A DNA stretch of 64,000 bases from positions 14,696,908-14,760,907 of the forward strand of contig NC_061061.1 in assembly GCF_021917145.1 (NCBI RefSeq), read 5' to 3'. This DNA is from Hypomesus transpacificus (Eukaryota > Chordata > Actinopteri > Osmeriformes > Osmeridae). The notes beneath the pieces were generated by a model. That model was not told the DNA's origin. It made no database searches and worked only from the letters and a program-made list of their open reading frames with translations. The stretch's first letter is position 1. Every line of letters begins with the position of its first letter. This document shows positions 26,401 through 49,720 of the stretch, piece after piece. The translations under genes and the position numbers were made by a program.

Positions 26401-28383
26401 TGCACGTTTGGCTCCGTTCGTCTTTGCTTCTCTCTTGTGTCTCGTCTACCTTCGTGTCGTCTCTCCCCACCCCTCTACGTACCTCTCACTCATCCCGGTC
26501 ATCGCACGCTTCTCTATCTTCGCCCAAAATGGCTCACCATGTCCTCACCGCCCGTCTCCTCCCCCTCTCTCCATTTAAGGGTCAGCGTGAGATGCGGCGT
26601 AGGCACGAGTCTCGCCTGATGGAAATAGACAGCGGGCGCCAACAAGAGTTTGACATGAAGCTGTCTGAGGCCCTGACTGAACTGAGAGCACAGCACGAGG
26701 AGCAGGTCAGCATCTACAAGCAAGAGATCGAGAAGACCTACAACTCCAAGGTACGGGAGCAGCCCCACAAACACACACACTTACACCTGTAAGACGGCCC
26801 ACCACATGGGGGAAGTTCACGTGTTGCCCAATGAATAAATCGTGGTTTTATTGGTAAGGGTCTGTGTCTCTCCCCTCCCCTGTTTCTGCCAGCTGGAGAA
26901 TGCTCGCCAGTCTGCGGACCGGAACAGCAGCATGGTGGGCGCCGCCCACGAGGAGATGCAACAGTTCCGTGTGCGAATGGAGGGCATGTCGTCCCAGCTC
27001 AGCCAGTTGCAGAAGCAGGTACGAAAAACGCACAAAAGCAAAACTAGATTTTCCTACGTTCGTTCAATTTCGTTCTGGACCGCCTTGTCACGGTCTTGCG
27101 CTTCTCTTGAATAGTTTTTGCCCTTTCCGCTTGCTCACGTGCCTTCTCCACGTTCACCAGCTGGCGGCACGGGAGGCCAAGGTACGCGAGCTGGAGGAGT
27201 CGCTGATGCGGGAGCGGGACAGCATGCGCCGGCGCCTGGAGGACAAAGACCGGGAGATGGCCGACATGCGCATGAGGATGCAGCAGCAGCTGGACGAGTA
27301 CCAGGAGCTGCTGGACATCAAGCTGGCTCTGGACATGGAGATCAGCGCCTACAGGAAGCTGCTGGAAGGAGAGGAGGAGAGGTGAGGAAGGAACAAGGAC
27401 CTAACATCCGAAACTCACACACACACGCACACACACTCATATTTGCATGCAATTGAGAGGGAGACGGATAAACCCAGGCTCTCGACGGTAGGAAGTAAGG
27501 TTTCGAGATGATCGACTGTGATGTAGTCTGTCGTCATGCCCACTCTTCCCCCCCCCCCCCGTTCGTTCTCCGCCTGCTCCAGGCTGCGCCTCTCCCCCAG
27601 CCCTCCTCCCACCCGGGTCACGGTCACCCGCACCTCGGGCTCGGGCACGCACACCCGCGTGCTCAAGGCCGCCACCGCGGCCAGCAGCAGCCGCAACTCC
27701 TCCGGGAGCGTCAGTGCCAAGAAGCGCCGCCTCAACGACAACGACAGCGAAACGTCCAGCCTGGCAGGGGCCGTGACACGCACGCGCATCGCCCAGCAGG
27801 CCTCCGCCAGCGGCCGCGTCACAGTGGACGAGGTGGACCTGGAGGGGAAATTCATCCGCCTCAGCAACAAGGCCGACGAGGTAAAAAAAACAAAAAAAAC
27901 ACACTAAACTGTTGTTTTTCAGAGGGAAGGAGGTCCCCTTGATTTGCAGTTTGGAGGTTCATACTCAAACTCATAAGGCCATTGGTAGCTGGTTAATCTG
28001 AACCCCAACATTCTATTACACAGGACCAGCTTCTGGGTCACTGGCAGGTGAAGAGACAGGTGGGCACCAGCAGCCCCATTGTCTACAAGTTCCCTCCCAA
28101 GTTCACCCTCAAGGCCGGCCAAACCGTCACTGTGAGTCTCAAAGCGATCCGCGCCATCGATGCGAACTCAAACCGCATGAACAACATGTTTTTTTAGAAA
28201 GTTGTGTATCCTTCGTCTCACCTTCGTCTCCCTCCCTCCTTTCCCCCTCCCGTATAGATCTGGTCAGCTACAGGTGGCGGGACCCATAACCCCCCCTCAG
28301 ACCTGGTGTGGAAGACCCAGAACACCTGGGGCAGTGGAGACCTGTTCCAGACCACACTGATCAGCGCCAATGGAGAGGTGACA

Positions 28384-28424
<41 letters not shown>

Positions 28425-29313
28425 TACTTCCACAGCTTCAGCTCATGAGTTGCCAAGCTCCATAACCAAGGCACAACTGACTGCTTTTGAGCTTTGTTTA
28501 ATGACGTGATCCTGAATCACTCAAAAGTTTTTTTTTCTGCGTTTTCTAGGAGATGGCCATGAGAAAAGTCACCCGCACCCTATTCCAGGAAGAAGACGAT
28601 GACATGGTAAGTCTCACATCACATGCCCCAAAAGTATACTCCATAGAGCCTGTTCCCGACAGTCCTGATGGTCGGAAATTGATGGCCTTCTGTCTCTTTC
28701 TCTGCAGGCGGCCCACAGCACGTGCGGTGTGGATAGCGAGTACAACCTGCGGAGCCGCACGGTGATCTGCGACTCGTGCGGCCAAACGTCGGATCGTGGT
28801 ACCTCGTCGGGCGTGTCCAGTGGCTCCATCTGCAGTAGTGGAGGAGGTCTGCCAGAGGGCCTCATTGGACAATCTTTTATTGTTGGCAACAACCAACGCA
28901 GAAAGGTACAGGGAAAGAAAATGTGTGAATCTGCCATCTCATCAGCATGAACTGAACCACCAATAAGCTGGAAATAACTATTTGCTTGAGACATTTGGTA
29001 AAATATGTCATTATAAAAACATGCTTCTTCAGGCTATACATTTATAATTTCATAATTAATACGTGATGGATTTATTGGCTTTTTATTACATTACCTACTA
29101 TAACCATTGCATTCTATTTACTCTCAAATTACACAAACATATTTTCTCATTTAAGAAAGCATTTTTTCGTGTCCCACTACACTGTCCTAATTCCTGAGCT
29201 CTTACAACTGTATCCCCTTCCTGTCCACTCACTTGTCACTTCCTCTGACATGTTTTTTCTCTTCCTGTCTTCTGTAGGGAGGTCGCCAACCGGAGAACTG
29301 CTCCATAATGTAG
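14444..29313 (+). CDS. lmna: prelamin A (A-type nuclear lamin)
   Basis: The exons are 14444-14781, 25543-25699, 26236-26361, 26580-26750, 26893-27018, 27161-27381, 27583-27880, 28024-28131, 28258-28377, 28550-28606, 28708-28905 and 29278-29313. They give 651 aa (human 664). Coding exons 2-6, 8 and 9 have exactly the human lengths (157, 126, 171, 126, 221, 108, 120). The head carries the CDK site SPAR. The coiled-coil rod runs from about 22 to 380 and ends [12 protein letters not shown] second CDK site RLSPSP and the NLS AKKRRL (425-430) follow. The Ig fold spans about 458-570 ([28 protein letters not shown]). The C terminus is the farnesylation box CSIM. The start ACCATGG is a strong Kozak match. 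Lamin A assembles into the nuclear lamina, is farnesylated and is then cleaved by ZMPSTE24. Exon 7 is 75 nt longer than in human; exons 10 and 11 are 33 and 72 nt shorter. Lamin A rather than B is set by the tail and by linkage to mex3a. Confidence 0.97.
24698..24805 (+). repeat. 27-bp minisatellite, 4 copies
   Basis: Four consecutive identical 27-bp units begin GGAACCATGAGGCCCGCCTG and end GGTGAGT. They lie in lmna intron 1, about 740 bp before exon 2. The unit length is a multiple of three, so reading frames cross it, but nothing suggests translation. Confidence 0.95.
24877..24897. repeat. poly-G homopolymer (21 G)
   Basis: An uninterrupted G run preceded by GGGT, in lmna intron 1, about 70 bp downstream of the 27-bp minisatellite. 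Length calls in such runs are unreliable. Confidence 0.9.
25982..26171 (-). mobile_element. tRNA-derived SINE, copy 1 (in lmna intron 2)
   Basis: In minus orientation a tRNA-like head with a box A (TGGCTGAGCGGTTAGGGAAT) and a degraded box B is followed by a body containing the fish SINE core TTTAGCAGACACTCTTATCC (plus-strand view). It shares its whole length with the copies at 37 kb, 55 kb and 62 kb. The head resembles tRNA-Leu/Ser. The family name is uncertain; V-SINE-like is my best guess. Confidence 0.8.
28388..28421. repeat. (AC)n microsatellite at lmna intron 9 donor
   Basis: About 17 AC units start 10 bp after the exon 9 splice donor (GAG|gtgaca). Confidence 0.92.
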
Positions 29314-30520
29314 AACCAAACAGCAGCAGCACCTCACCTGAAGAAGAACCTCTCGGTCCACTTATAGAAGAGACAGCATTGTTTTGTAATTCTTACCTTT
29401 GTTTTCCTTTCAATTTGCATTTGTGTTATATATACTATGATCAACTATATATCATATGCGACAATTTGCAGTTAGTTTAGCTTTCGTACTTGTTTTGTGG
29501 AGTTGCATGTATCCAATAAGACTTTTATATATATATATATATATATTCTAGCTTTGTTTTGCATGAGGGCCAGGCAGTTGCTTGTTGTGTATAGGAGCCT
29601 AGTCTATGCTCAGGAAAAGAGGCATCGACAGCTCTTCTTCCTCTGGTAGACTTGGATACGTGTCAAGGTTTTAAGTCTTGAAGGCCAAGCTGTCAACACA
29701 TGACACGCACATAAACCCTGCCATGACGTACGTTGAGATTTAAGATCAAACCAGTTGAAACCTGGGGTCATATCCCTGGTGTCGGAAGAATTAGGGAGGG
29801 AGGGAGGGAGGGAGGGAGGGAATAATGTATGCAGCTGGGGAGGGAGACGCGTCTGGTCATTCTACAACTTTAGCCAATGGAGCCATTTAAAAAAAATCGA
29901 TATATTTTTTAAAGATGGACCTGAATGGCTTTTTTGGGGCTGTGGTAAGAATTATTAAGCCATATTTGCATTGCAACATCGATACCAATATTACATTTTC
30001 TGTAGGTTATGCTTGCTTTCAAGTTTACTTTTGCTTTTGCCAAAAAATACATATGTAGTTGATGATAGTTTCTATACAGTGTCATTTCTAAAGATTAATA
30101 TTACTAACATTATCAATGACGTGAAACCTGTCAAACCAAGTCAGTCGTTTTTTTTTTATGAGTATGGCTGCTTGATATATTGATTCCATCTCTGTGTTGT
30201 GCAGCGTCTGGAAGGATAGAACATCTGTTGATTTGGGTGAAATTAGAATGGACACGTTGTTTATGCACCAGTTTTATGGATGATAAAAAATGACATAGGT
30301 GCTTTTTCTTTCAAGAAAATTGTACTTGGTCAAATGTCCAAAAGATGTATTTGGCTAGTCCGAAATTAATTTGTAATTGACAAAAGATGGTGCTTTATTT
30401 TATAGCAAATTTACTCTATTCACTTTATAGATTTAGGTAAAGTGTATGGATCTTCTATCAGACCACGTCAGTGTCAAAGTAGTTAGTAGTAAAAAAATAA
30501 ATGATGGTGGGAACTGTGTA
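29314..30520 (+). other. lmna: lmna 3'UTR with AATAAA at 30496
   Basis: This non-coding AT-rich sequence follows the TAG stop. The first clear AATAAA is at 30496-30501, giving a 3'UTR of about 1.2 kb, close to the usual size. It includes a TA microsatellite (about 29527-29547) and a GGGA repeat (about 29794-29821). A later polyadenylation site up to about 31.3 kb cannot be excluded. Confidence 0.55.
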
Positions 30521-31505
30521 GTACAATTCTTATTCATTTTACAGAAGAATCCTGGACCATGCTGTAGTATTGCAATTGTTTATTTTGGTTTTAACTTGCT
30601 TTGCTTGATTTAGCTGACACTTTTTGGGGGGTTTTGGTGGTGGGCTATGAGGGATACATATTTCTTTGGACTTTGTGTAAGTGCTGCAATTTTCCCCAGA
30701 TTTACCTGTAATGCTCACTACTGTAGGTAACAATTTAGCAGCTTGACATTGTTTGTACTCCAAAGTGACGCATATTGAAACTGAGAATATTTTCTGAGAA
30801 TACTTGACAGACCAGTGACTTTATTTTGTATTTGTTTTGTAATTCATACAAGTTAAAACCAAATAGCCTGTCTACATCACTATATTTAACTGATTGCAGG
30901 GCCAAAATTCTAATGTACTTGGATGCAAGTGAATATTGGAAATGCAATTTTTCTGGTATTATTCGCGATGCCAAAAAACACATTTTGTATTTGTCTTCTG
31001 AGGCATGAGATTTATACTTTTATAGATTATTTGCATATTTGTACTTATGTCTGCCAAAACATGTTAAGAGTTATGCACATTGTCTGCAGAAGATGATTTA
31101 TGCAAATGTTGTGCCTTATAAAGGATGGCAATATGCCTCTTTTCAATATCAGATATTTTAAAACATCAAATATTGTAAAGATGGTCAATGCCTGTGTAAC
31201 TGCCTTAATACATTGCCAGTTTGTACATTTGAGTATAAACAGTATGCAGGCCTTATGTCAGATCATTAATAATAATAATTCATTAATAATTAATTAGTTT
31301 GAAGTAGGATTTGGTCAAGAAATTGTATTTGAAATGATGTTTGACATGGAATTGCTTTGCAATCAATCAAATGTGCCATTTTGTCATTTCTGTTTACGGT
31401 CATGCTAAGTAAATGTATTCTCCCAATGACAGTTGTACATGATTGTGTATGTACTTGGTGATATCCTACTTTGTGTGCGTTATTTTGTAAATGACACATG
31501 CCAAT
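30521..31505. other. lmna-pear1 tail-to-tail spacer
   Basis: About 1 kb of AT-rich sequence separates the likely 3' ends of lmna (plus) and pear1 (minus). I saw no gene, repeat family or conserved RNA structure in it. Confidence 0.5.
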
Positions 31506-32081
31506 TCAAATCAGTTCATATTTTATTTACAATATATACACACGTTTTTTTCTACAATAATGAACATTCTTACGATGATTAACTTTATGTACGTCTGTAC
31601 AAAATGTGCTTTTATCTTTTCTGCATTGACAATTTGTTTACATTTTTTACATATAATACGGACTATGAAGTAGGAACTAAAAAGGCATTTGAATTGACTG
31701 AAGCTGATTTGAATATAAAAAACGTCAAGGTTACACAATTGCTGACAATGCCTAGAAATGTGCCAAATCTCAAGTTTTTAGAATTCTTTGAGCAGTACGA
31801 GACAATGACATTAGAAAGAAACTGACGTAAGAACTCAAATGTTTTGAGTTTCTTCAAACTGCCACATCAGCATCTTGGCAATCCGTTTAAACTTTTCCTG
31901 GCTCTGCAGTCTGGATCCCAAGTTTGTCATCAACCTGAAGTTTGACCATTGATCCACAGGAGGGCAGTGTTACAATGTCACAATGTTCTTGCTAGTACAA
32001 GAAACCTCCCCATATGTCCTGCTTCTGAGGAGCCCCTCCCTGTCCTGCATGTCCAGTGAGTGCTGCGAGGAGAAAGATGTG
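31506..32081 (-). other. pear1: pear1 3'UTR with polyadenylation signal
   Basis: The region downstream of the pear1 TGA on the minus strand has a minus-strand AATAAA (plus-strand TTTATT at 31522-31527), which predicts cleavage near 31505. No coding potential was seen. Confidence 0.55.
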
Positions 32082-42102
<10,021 letters not shown>

Positions 42103-43300
42103 TGTCCTAAAGAGGAAAGAGGAGGAATTACTCAGAGCCTATAATTTTCATGTTGTTTTAACATCAAGCAAGAATTCGAGAAAAAGAACACAGACTCAAT
42201 TTCCCACATTTTACATTAAACTAAACATGCAAATGTTTTGGCCGAGACAGCCTTTATCAGAGCATGAATTTAGTAGCAGTCAAGTGATTGAAACAGGACT
42301 TCCGAGTATTTGTAGTACCAATGAAGTAGGGGTAAGTATTACCCCTGAATAGTGAGTTCATTAAACACTGGGGAGAGGTAAGGCACCCCGTCGCCCTGCA
42401 TGTGGGACTCAAAACAAAGGAACTCTACACCGACGGAGAGAAGGGAGGAGAGACAGAGCCCATGTGAGTGTGTGTAAATGAGAGAGACATACAGTGAGGG
42501 GTCTGGGTTTAGAAACGCGAGTCTCCTCCAATCCTACGCTATTATCAATCAGAGCTTGAGCGAACAGAACACTCCATACCTCCCCCCCCCCAACCCTTCG
42601 CAGAGTCCTTCCACAGAGCATCTGGATCTAATCAGATCCCAGGCCCGGGGGAACGCCTTGGGATGGGGACCGCCGCAGGCTCTCAGGGAGCAGCAGGGAG
42701 TCCGTTCCCAAAGAAAGTGGCCTTTTTTCTGAAGAACTCTTACTGAAACGTCCGAAGCTGCGAGAACACAGTGGCATGGGTCGTCTGAAGGGGCCATTCT
42801 CTGCATCGTGGGAACATGACAGTATTTGGAGCAAGGGGACAGCATGTTGACATAAGATTCAAGCCTAATTCCCTTGTGTTTTCCTAACACTTCCCCACTG
42901 AGAGTTAGTGTACCACAGCTTTTTCAGTTCTCCACATAAAGTAAGGAAGGATTGGTCCACTAACAGTTAACAGTTAACTGACTGGAAACAACAGGGGTTT
43001 AAAAGATGCCATTGCTTGTTTCGACTCCTTGAAGTGGTACCTTGAAGTACCCTACATATTGAAGCATATGTAATAAATGTAGATTTGGCAAATGCAGTCC
43101 GATTTATGTGTACTTTGAATAGATTTGAGTGGTGGTCCTAACTCGGTATAAGATAAACAGCAAAATGTGTCAACTAGTTTTTAAAACTCATGGAGAGAAA
43201 TGTTAGAATGGACGAAATAATGAGACAAGACAAAAATAAGACAAAAACGGAAGACTTACGACATTTCAAACTACTTGATTCCTCACTTGTCTCCTCAAAA
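42103..43300 (-). promoter_or_regulatory. pear1: pear1 5' region, probable non-coding first exon
   Basis: Just before the pear1 ATG the minus strand reads a pyrimidine tract and AG (...TTTCCTCTTTAG|GACAATG), so the coding exon probably starts at 42106 and a 5'UTR exon lies upstream. A candidate minus-strand donor (ATGTC|GTAAGT, plus 43254-43259) would end such an exon at 43260. A non-coding first exon is known for mammalian PEAR1. The upstream exon position is inference. Confidence 0.4.
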
Positions 43301-44405
43301 TGAAAGGTTTACTTTCCCTGCCAGTGTCACCATGATCTCCCTTGGAAAAAACACTCCAGACACCATCCAAACCATTCAGTAACAAAGAACTGTCGGTAAC
43401 AGTGCATGAACTGAATTCAGCAGTTTCACTTTAGCCAGAACAGCAGCTACATTACAGTACTAAGGTCATACTTTGAAATGGTGGCATTAACACAAATCAT
43501 TCCTCTGCTACTCTTGAGATAACCATTCCTGATCATTTTAGTCTCTGTCAGGAGTTAATTCCTTTTTCTGGCAACACACTGACACAAAACCCTTAACCAC
43601 AAAAACAGAGTTTTAAAAGAACTGGCATATGGGTTTTGTTAAGAGTAGCTATCAATTTTACCATCCACTTCATTGGATTGGGGTAAATATTTTTCATTAC
43701 CTTTTTTTTTCATTTTAATTGTGCTTCATTAGAAGTCTTCAAACCACATGGGAATTCTTAAGTGCTGAGAAATAGTGTGTGTGTGTTTAATGAGTTTAGG
43801 AGTGCAAAGAAACAGACTTGTTTTGAAGTTCAGCTAAGCAGACTTTCACATTTCATGTCTGGATTACCTTCAATTAAAACGGTAGGTAAACGTCTTGTAG
43901 GGGGTATGGATCAAATTCAGGAGTCAGAATATTCAGTAAAGTAGTGGTCTGGAGCTGGGTTTAATCATTGGCTTCACCCATGATGTGGGCTGATTATTGA
44001 TTCCTGTTGTTATGGCATCTGTGTCTCCAATAGATTCTTATTGCACTTAATGCTCAATCCTTATTTTAACCCTTTGTTTTTTACTTGTATTTTCTCCAGG
44101 TTGGTATTATGGGTACTAATGCAATTTTGGACTGAACAGTGGGAGAATTCACATTCTGTACGCATGTGTCAAGAATGACAGAAATACAAATACAACATAT
44201 TTAATAGTTTACACACCTCAACAACACAAGATGATTCAAGTAACCAGTCTGGCCAAGTGAAGGTCCTTAAGCAAGAGCTTTGTCTTTCTGTACTCTGCTG
44301 TGCTATTAAGTTGATTTCAATGAGCAAAGCAGCCAATCTCATTGAACTCTAAAGTGGCCCAATAAAACAATAGAGAAATAGCAACACACGCGCAGGCTAT
44401 TTTTC

Positions 44406-44407
<2 letters not shown>

Positions 44408-44480
<73 letters not shown>
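44408..44480. repeat. (CT)n microsatellite, about 36 units
   Basis: An almost uninterrupted 73-bp CT run, the longest simple repeat in the window. Confidence 0.95.
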
Positions 44481-44487
<7 letters not shown>

Positions 44488-46348
44488 TTCTCACACACAC
44501 ACACACATGCACAAGCAAACACACACTTACAGGTTTGTTTTCATGTTCTTGATCCATTCCACATGCAAAATGAGTCCCATATTTTGAAACAAGTACAGAG
44601 AGACTATTTATAGTATGTGAAGATATTTGCTAATTCATTGGGCTCTTCCTGGAGTCCAGTGTCAGGAGCCAAACTGTGGCCCACGTGTGTGTGTGTGTAT
44701 TGTGTTAAATGAAGACTGTTCTGCTGCTTTAAAGGGCCTCACAATACTCTTGCCAGAACCACATGAGGACTTCAATGGAAACAAGAATCAAATATAAACA
44801 GATGCACTGATTTCATCTTAATCTCTGAAGACACTTGTACACGTGTCATTACTATTTGATTCCAATCCTAGTTGTATGATTGGAAATAACATGTAACATG
44901 AAATGGCAACACAATAGTAATTATGATTTCATTTCACACATGAATTCTGCCTCTGACAGGACTGTCTTTATATTGACACATTCTAATCACGTTACAAATC
45001 TGTACCCTAAACAGGAAGCCTTCATTTGAAAAACGTAAATTAATAAATAATAATAAAAGCTATTGCACATTCATTTATATGTAACAACTGTTATGATTTA
45101 ACAAAATCACAACTTACATTCAACAATTAAATTTGTAAACATCCATAATGTTTTCCCCTTGGAAAAAAAGACCATCAATTTCAGAGAGGGGCGCAGTCTT
45201 TTTTGTCTATATTGGATAACAAGCAAGTTTTCATATTGTCAGAAAATAGTGCAATTCTAGATGCAGCACATGGGACTGATCAAAATGTAACTTTCTCCCC
45301 CCACAAACACACACACCCATACCACCCCTCTATCCCTCCCTCTCTCTCCCTCTCCCTCTCGCTCCCTCTCTCTAGGATTACGATGTTAATTGAGGGAGAA
45401 AATATTAGTCACCATTTGGAAAGGAGCGTCACAGAGGATAGGAAAATAAAATAAAGACAAAAAAACACATTGAATGTAGACTGGTGACAGGCAGAGAGTG
45501 AGAGAGGCTGTGTGCCATGCCAAGCACAACTACTTTTTACTTCGAGGGGCTCCAATAGCTAAGCCAGACACAAACTACACAATGAAAGTCTTAAAATTGT
45601 TACTGCACTTCTCAAAGCTACCATTGTACCACGAATTGCAGAATGGCAGCATACCCGTACAGAATAACTCAAATGAATTTCCTGTATGAATGCTTTGCTC
45701 AAACTGTTTTAAATCCCCAGAATCCACATATGATGATGATTTACTTTATTGATCCCCAATGGGGAAACTGGTTTAAATATATGTTACTGAAACCAAAATT
45801 GAAAAAAAGAAGCAAATGATGCCAGTCCTACTGAATTGTACGGCATCGCTCAACAAAGTCGTAGGATGGCTCTGTATCAGTGCTTGGTGATTACATCAGA
45901 ACCGTTTTTGTTCTGTGACAGCAAGCCATTCATCTGCAAATATGTAATCCACAAGCATTTTTTCTCGTGGGACGGATGTGAAGATTCAGCTATATGCAAC
46001 ATCGACTGACTCAGGTTGATAGCAGTTACTGTTCTCAATACATCAGGCATAGGTTTGTATCATCAATTTTCAGTTCAACTGTAAGAATAACAAATCTCTA
46101 ACACCTCTCCAAAGCTGTGAGCGACAGCCAGTTGGATAGAATTAGATGGAGAGCTCCATATGACACACCAACCAACCCCCCCCCACCCTGCCCTCCCCCT
46201 CCCCCATTAAAACAGAGTTACTGTAAACTGGTTATAAAACCCATAATCCTTTGCATCTGGCATTTCGTCTTGGCGCACACAATGGCCACGGTTCCTCTAC
46301 CACAGCTAGGCTGGCACACACTCCCTGGTCCCTGTAATGCCACATGGC

Positions 46349-46382
46349 GGGTGGGTGGGTAGGTGGGTGGGTGAGTGGGTGG
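46349..46382. repeat. (GGTG)n tract
   Basis: About eight GGTG-type units with A or T substitutions. Confidence 0.8.
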
Positions 46383-49300
46383 AAGGGTTAGAGGGTGGAA
46401 GGAGCAGACAGTCTCAAACAACTCTCTGGTAGAATGGGTGCAGAATCACAGAATGCCAAATCCAATCCCTTCAGTCTAAAACTATTAAAACAAATAGTTT
46501 TGCAAAAACAATGAAAAATTATGTCTCCTGTCGATTCAGATGATTTCTCAAGTTTATCTATTAGAGTGTTTACAGTAAGGCAGACAAACAGTATGGTTGG
46601 TACCGAACCACAAGCTTCATTCCCCTTTCTGGAATATTGGGAGTGGAAACTCTTGGCAGCTCATGTGCTGTTGACTGTTCTCGTGGGAGTTGCATGACAA
46701 AAGGATGATCTAGGAGGGAAGGTGGAGGCGGGTTCTTCTGGGAAGGTGTTAGAGGTCTGTATTTTGCTGAGTGAGCTTAGAGACTGCAGGCTGGGCTCTC
46801 TGCTGGAAGATTAATGTGAGTGAACTTTGAGTTCTTTGAACTTTAACACCAATACATTTCAAACGTTTTTGTATCATCAAATCTGTCTGATATTTTGCTG
46901 AATTGTGCTAAGTGTAGATTCGACGCAGATCTTTTGGATTGTCCTCATTAGGGTACAGGAGCAAAAGGATGGAAAGTTACAGATAAATTCATGCAAATTG
47001 TAATAAAACCAACCCTCCATTGAATATCCTTGGGATTTTGCAACTCTGCACTTCACGATAACTTTGCTGCAAAGTCTGTTTAAATATAACGACATGTGCT
47101 CACTGGCGTCTTCTAATCCATCCTGAGGTTTGAGACACAGAACATCACTGTTCTGCTCCATTAATCAAGACTCTAGCTGCGAAGAACAAAACAAATCTGC
47201 CCTGCAGTAGGGCCTTAGTCAAATCCAAGTCACTATGTCAAGCCAATGTCAGCTTTTGTGGCTCTAGAATTCAAAATAACAGGATACCTCAACCCACCCA
47301 CCCCCCTTCCACTCCCCACGACTCTACAGCCATCCAAGTTTGGGTTCCAGTGGGAACCAAGACTCTCACTAACTAGACACTACAGGTCACAGATTCATGG
47401 TCACGTTTGCTTTGAACATCAAAGTGAATAGGAGAGAGAAGCAGCATAACAAGAAGGTTTCCCACTTTTGGGATGGTCAAACTTTTTCCTCTGTTGACCT
47501 CCAGAGCCAACAGCCTGATAAACTGGAGCTGGGGTGTTTGTATTGGAGTCTCTAGCTGTGATGTCAGTCATGTGGCACGGGTGTAGAGAGCTTATGTCAT
47601 GGCCAGTGTCACTACAGTGACAGAAAACAGAGACTATTGTGGATAATGGAGGTAAGGAGTGATAAGGTTACCATGACAATGCTGTTGTTTTGGGCGATGT
47701 GAGGACGCCAACATGTGAGGATACTAACAGGGAATATGAGCTGAGTGGTTTCAGCTGAATCTATATCACACATGGTACCTACAACCACATAAATATGATT
47801 GAGAAGGTACATTTGAGGTCCTAGTCTGGTCAAACGTGTCTAGCGCTGATGCTCTGGAAACATATTCTCCCTTTGTTGAATTGGGCTTGTGGCCAGTTTG
47901 AGTCGCACCACGCAGCAAGGCCCACAGCACACGCTGCCTCCACACTCAGACCAGAACCACATGCCGAATGACTGTGGCTTCATCGGTCAGGGAAAGTGTA
48001 GCGGTCCTGACAAGCAAACAGAGACACTCAGAAGCACTCAAGCAGCGGCCACGAGACAGACATGTACATGCAGATACATCTGTGCATAGGTATACCAGAA
48101 CACCCACTCCGTAGGTTCAAAGGCGCTTTTAATCCGCTGTATAGTTGTTTTTACAATCTTACGCAAAATGAAACCCAAAATGGAGGCCTTGGCTGAGGTT
48201 TTGGAGGAACATGACCGTACAAGTGCAGTAATTATATGTACTGTAATGTTATGTGGATGATAATGTGTGCACAGACACATGGGATTGTTGTAAAAGAAAC
48301 TTTCCACAAACCATGACCAGAACACAATCTTTCATTGTAAACGTACACAGCAAGAACACGATTGAAAAAACCACATGGTTAACATTATTACAAACCCATG
48401 CTTAGGCGTCTCCAATCACATTACAGTATTTACCGGACGTGTAATTATCCTATAATCAAGTGGTTTTGTGTTTGAGAAACACTCATAAGGCTTCATAGTT
48501 TGAATATGAATATGAAGACTCATCACATTGTGTCCTTGAACTTCGTAACCTGAGTGTTAAATTACTCGTTTTTCTCTTCCCTCACATCGTGATGCGAGAA
48601 GTTTGTGTTTCGAGCTAAATGTTTGTTGTGCCATATTTCCAACAATTCCTTACATTATTATATGTGAGTTATTATTATAAGTAAAGTTGTATGCACAGTT
48701 GAAGCTGAAAACTATTCAAATTAATTAAACTGTATACTTTTCTTAAAAAATGTAATGCCAGTGCTAAATGTCTTCCATGTAACTTAAACCCTAACGTAGC
48801 CTTTTCTGTACCAGCGACAGTAAAGAACAAGGACAGTGCGTGACAACTCCTTGGCCAATTATCTTGGGACTAAAGCTCAGTTTTCTGTTTGATATGAAAG
48901 CATGCTCTGCTTTCACACAAATGAAGTGCTTTATAAAGAGAATTTATCAGAATTCCAAAACACTTCAACGGTAAAATTGAGAAATGAATTAAACTGAACA
49001 GCCTGACTAAGCAGTCTTAACATATTCAGTCAAAAACAAGTCAATATGGAAGATGGAATGTTTGAAACCTTCTTAACTCTGACAAGAGTCCTCATTGTTC
49101 TTTCTTAATCTAGACATTACTATTTTATTCACTTTTAAATGCTTTGTTTGTTAATTTTTAATGCTATTCTGTCTTTTAAATTCAGCTTCACTGTCCTGTT
49201 TTTAATGGAAAAAAGAGGTTAAGAAACCTTTGATTCAATATGGTGATATGATGCTATATAGCGTCTTCAAATGAAACCCTCATGACATTGCCAGAGAAAA

Positions 49301-49634
49301 CATTTATTCCTGTTTGCTTGTACATGGGGATCTTCCAGCATACACAAGACAGGCTAAGAGGTCACAGGTCTTCAAAGTCCGAAAACAAAAAATAAATCAT
49401 GTGGAACTGTCTTCAACCTAACAAACAGTAGGAGACATAACCTCTTCAGATTGTGTTCACATTCATCACCTTTGCTTCAACTAACATTTTCACTGCAGCA
49501 ATCAACCACTTTTGATGAATCCTGTCTTGATTGAATGGCTGCAAGACCCGTGTGCATGTCTGGTGTAACTGCAGCGGAGGTCACAAATATCAGTACTGTT
49601 TTTACAGTTTAACCCTCACCCTTAATGTGGGAGA

Positions 49635-49720
49635 CTATCCATCACCGTGCTATCAATCACTGGTCGTCCCATGTACACTATCCATCACCGTGCTATCAAT
49701 CACTGGTCGTCCCATGTACA
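49635..49720 (+). repeat. 43-bp direct tandem duplication
   Basis: Two identical 43-bp units in direct contact (49635-49677 and 49678-49720), each starting CTATCCATCACCGTGC and ending CCCATGTACA. No gene context. Confidence 0.95.

Noticed and set aside
27415..27942. Four overlapping open frames on both strands around lmna exon 7
   Set aside because: Only the frame continuing the lamin rod (with RLSPSP and AKKRRL) is real; the others are shadows of GC-rich coding sequence.
44339..44557. Arg-Glu repeat frame
   Set aside because: A translation of the CT microsatellite.
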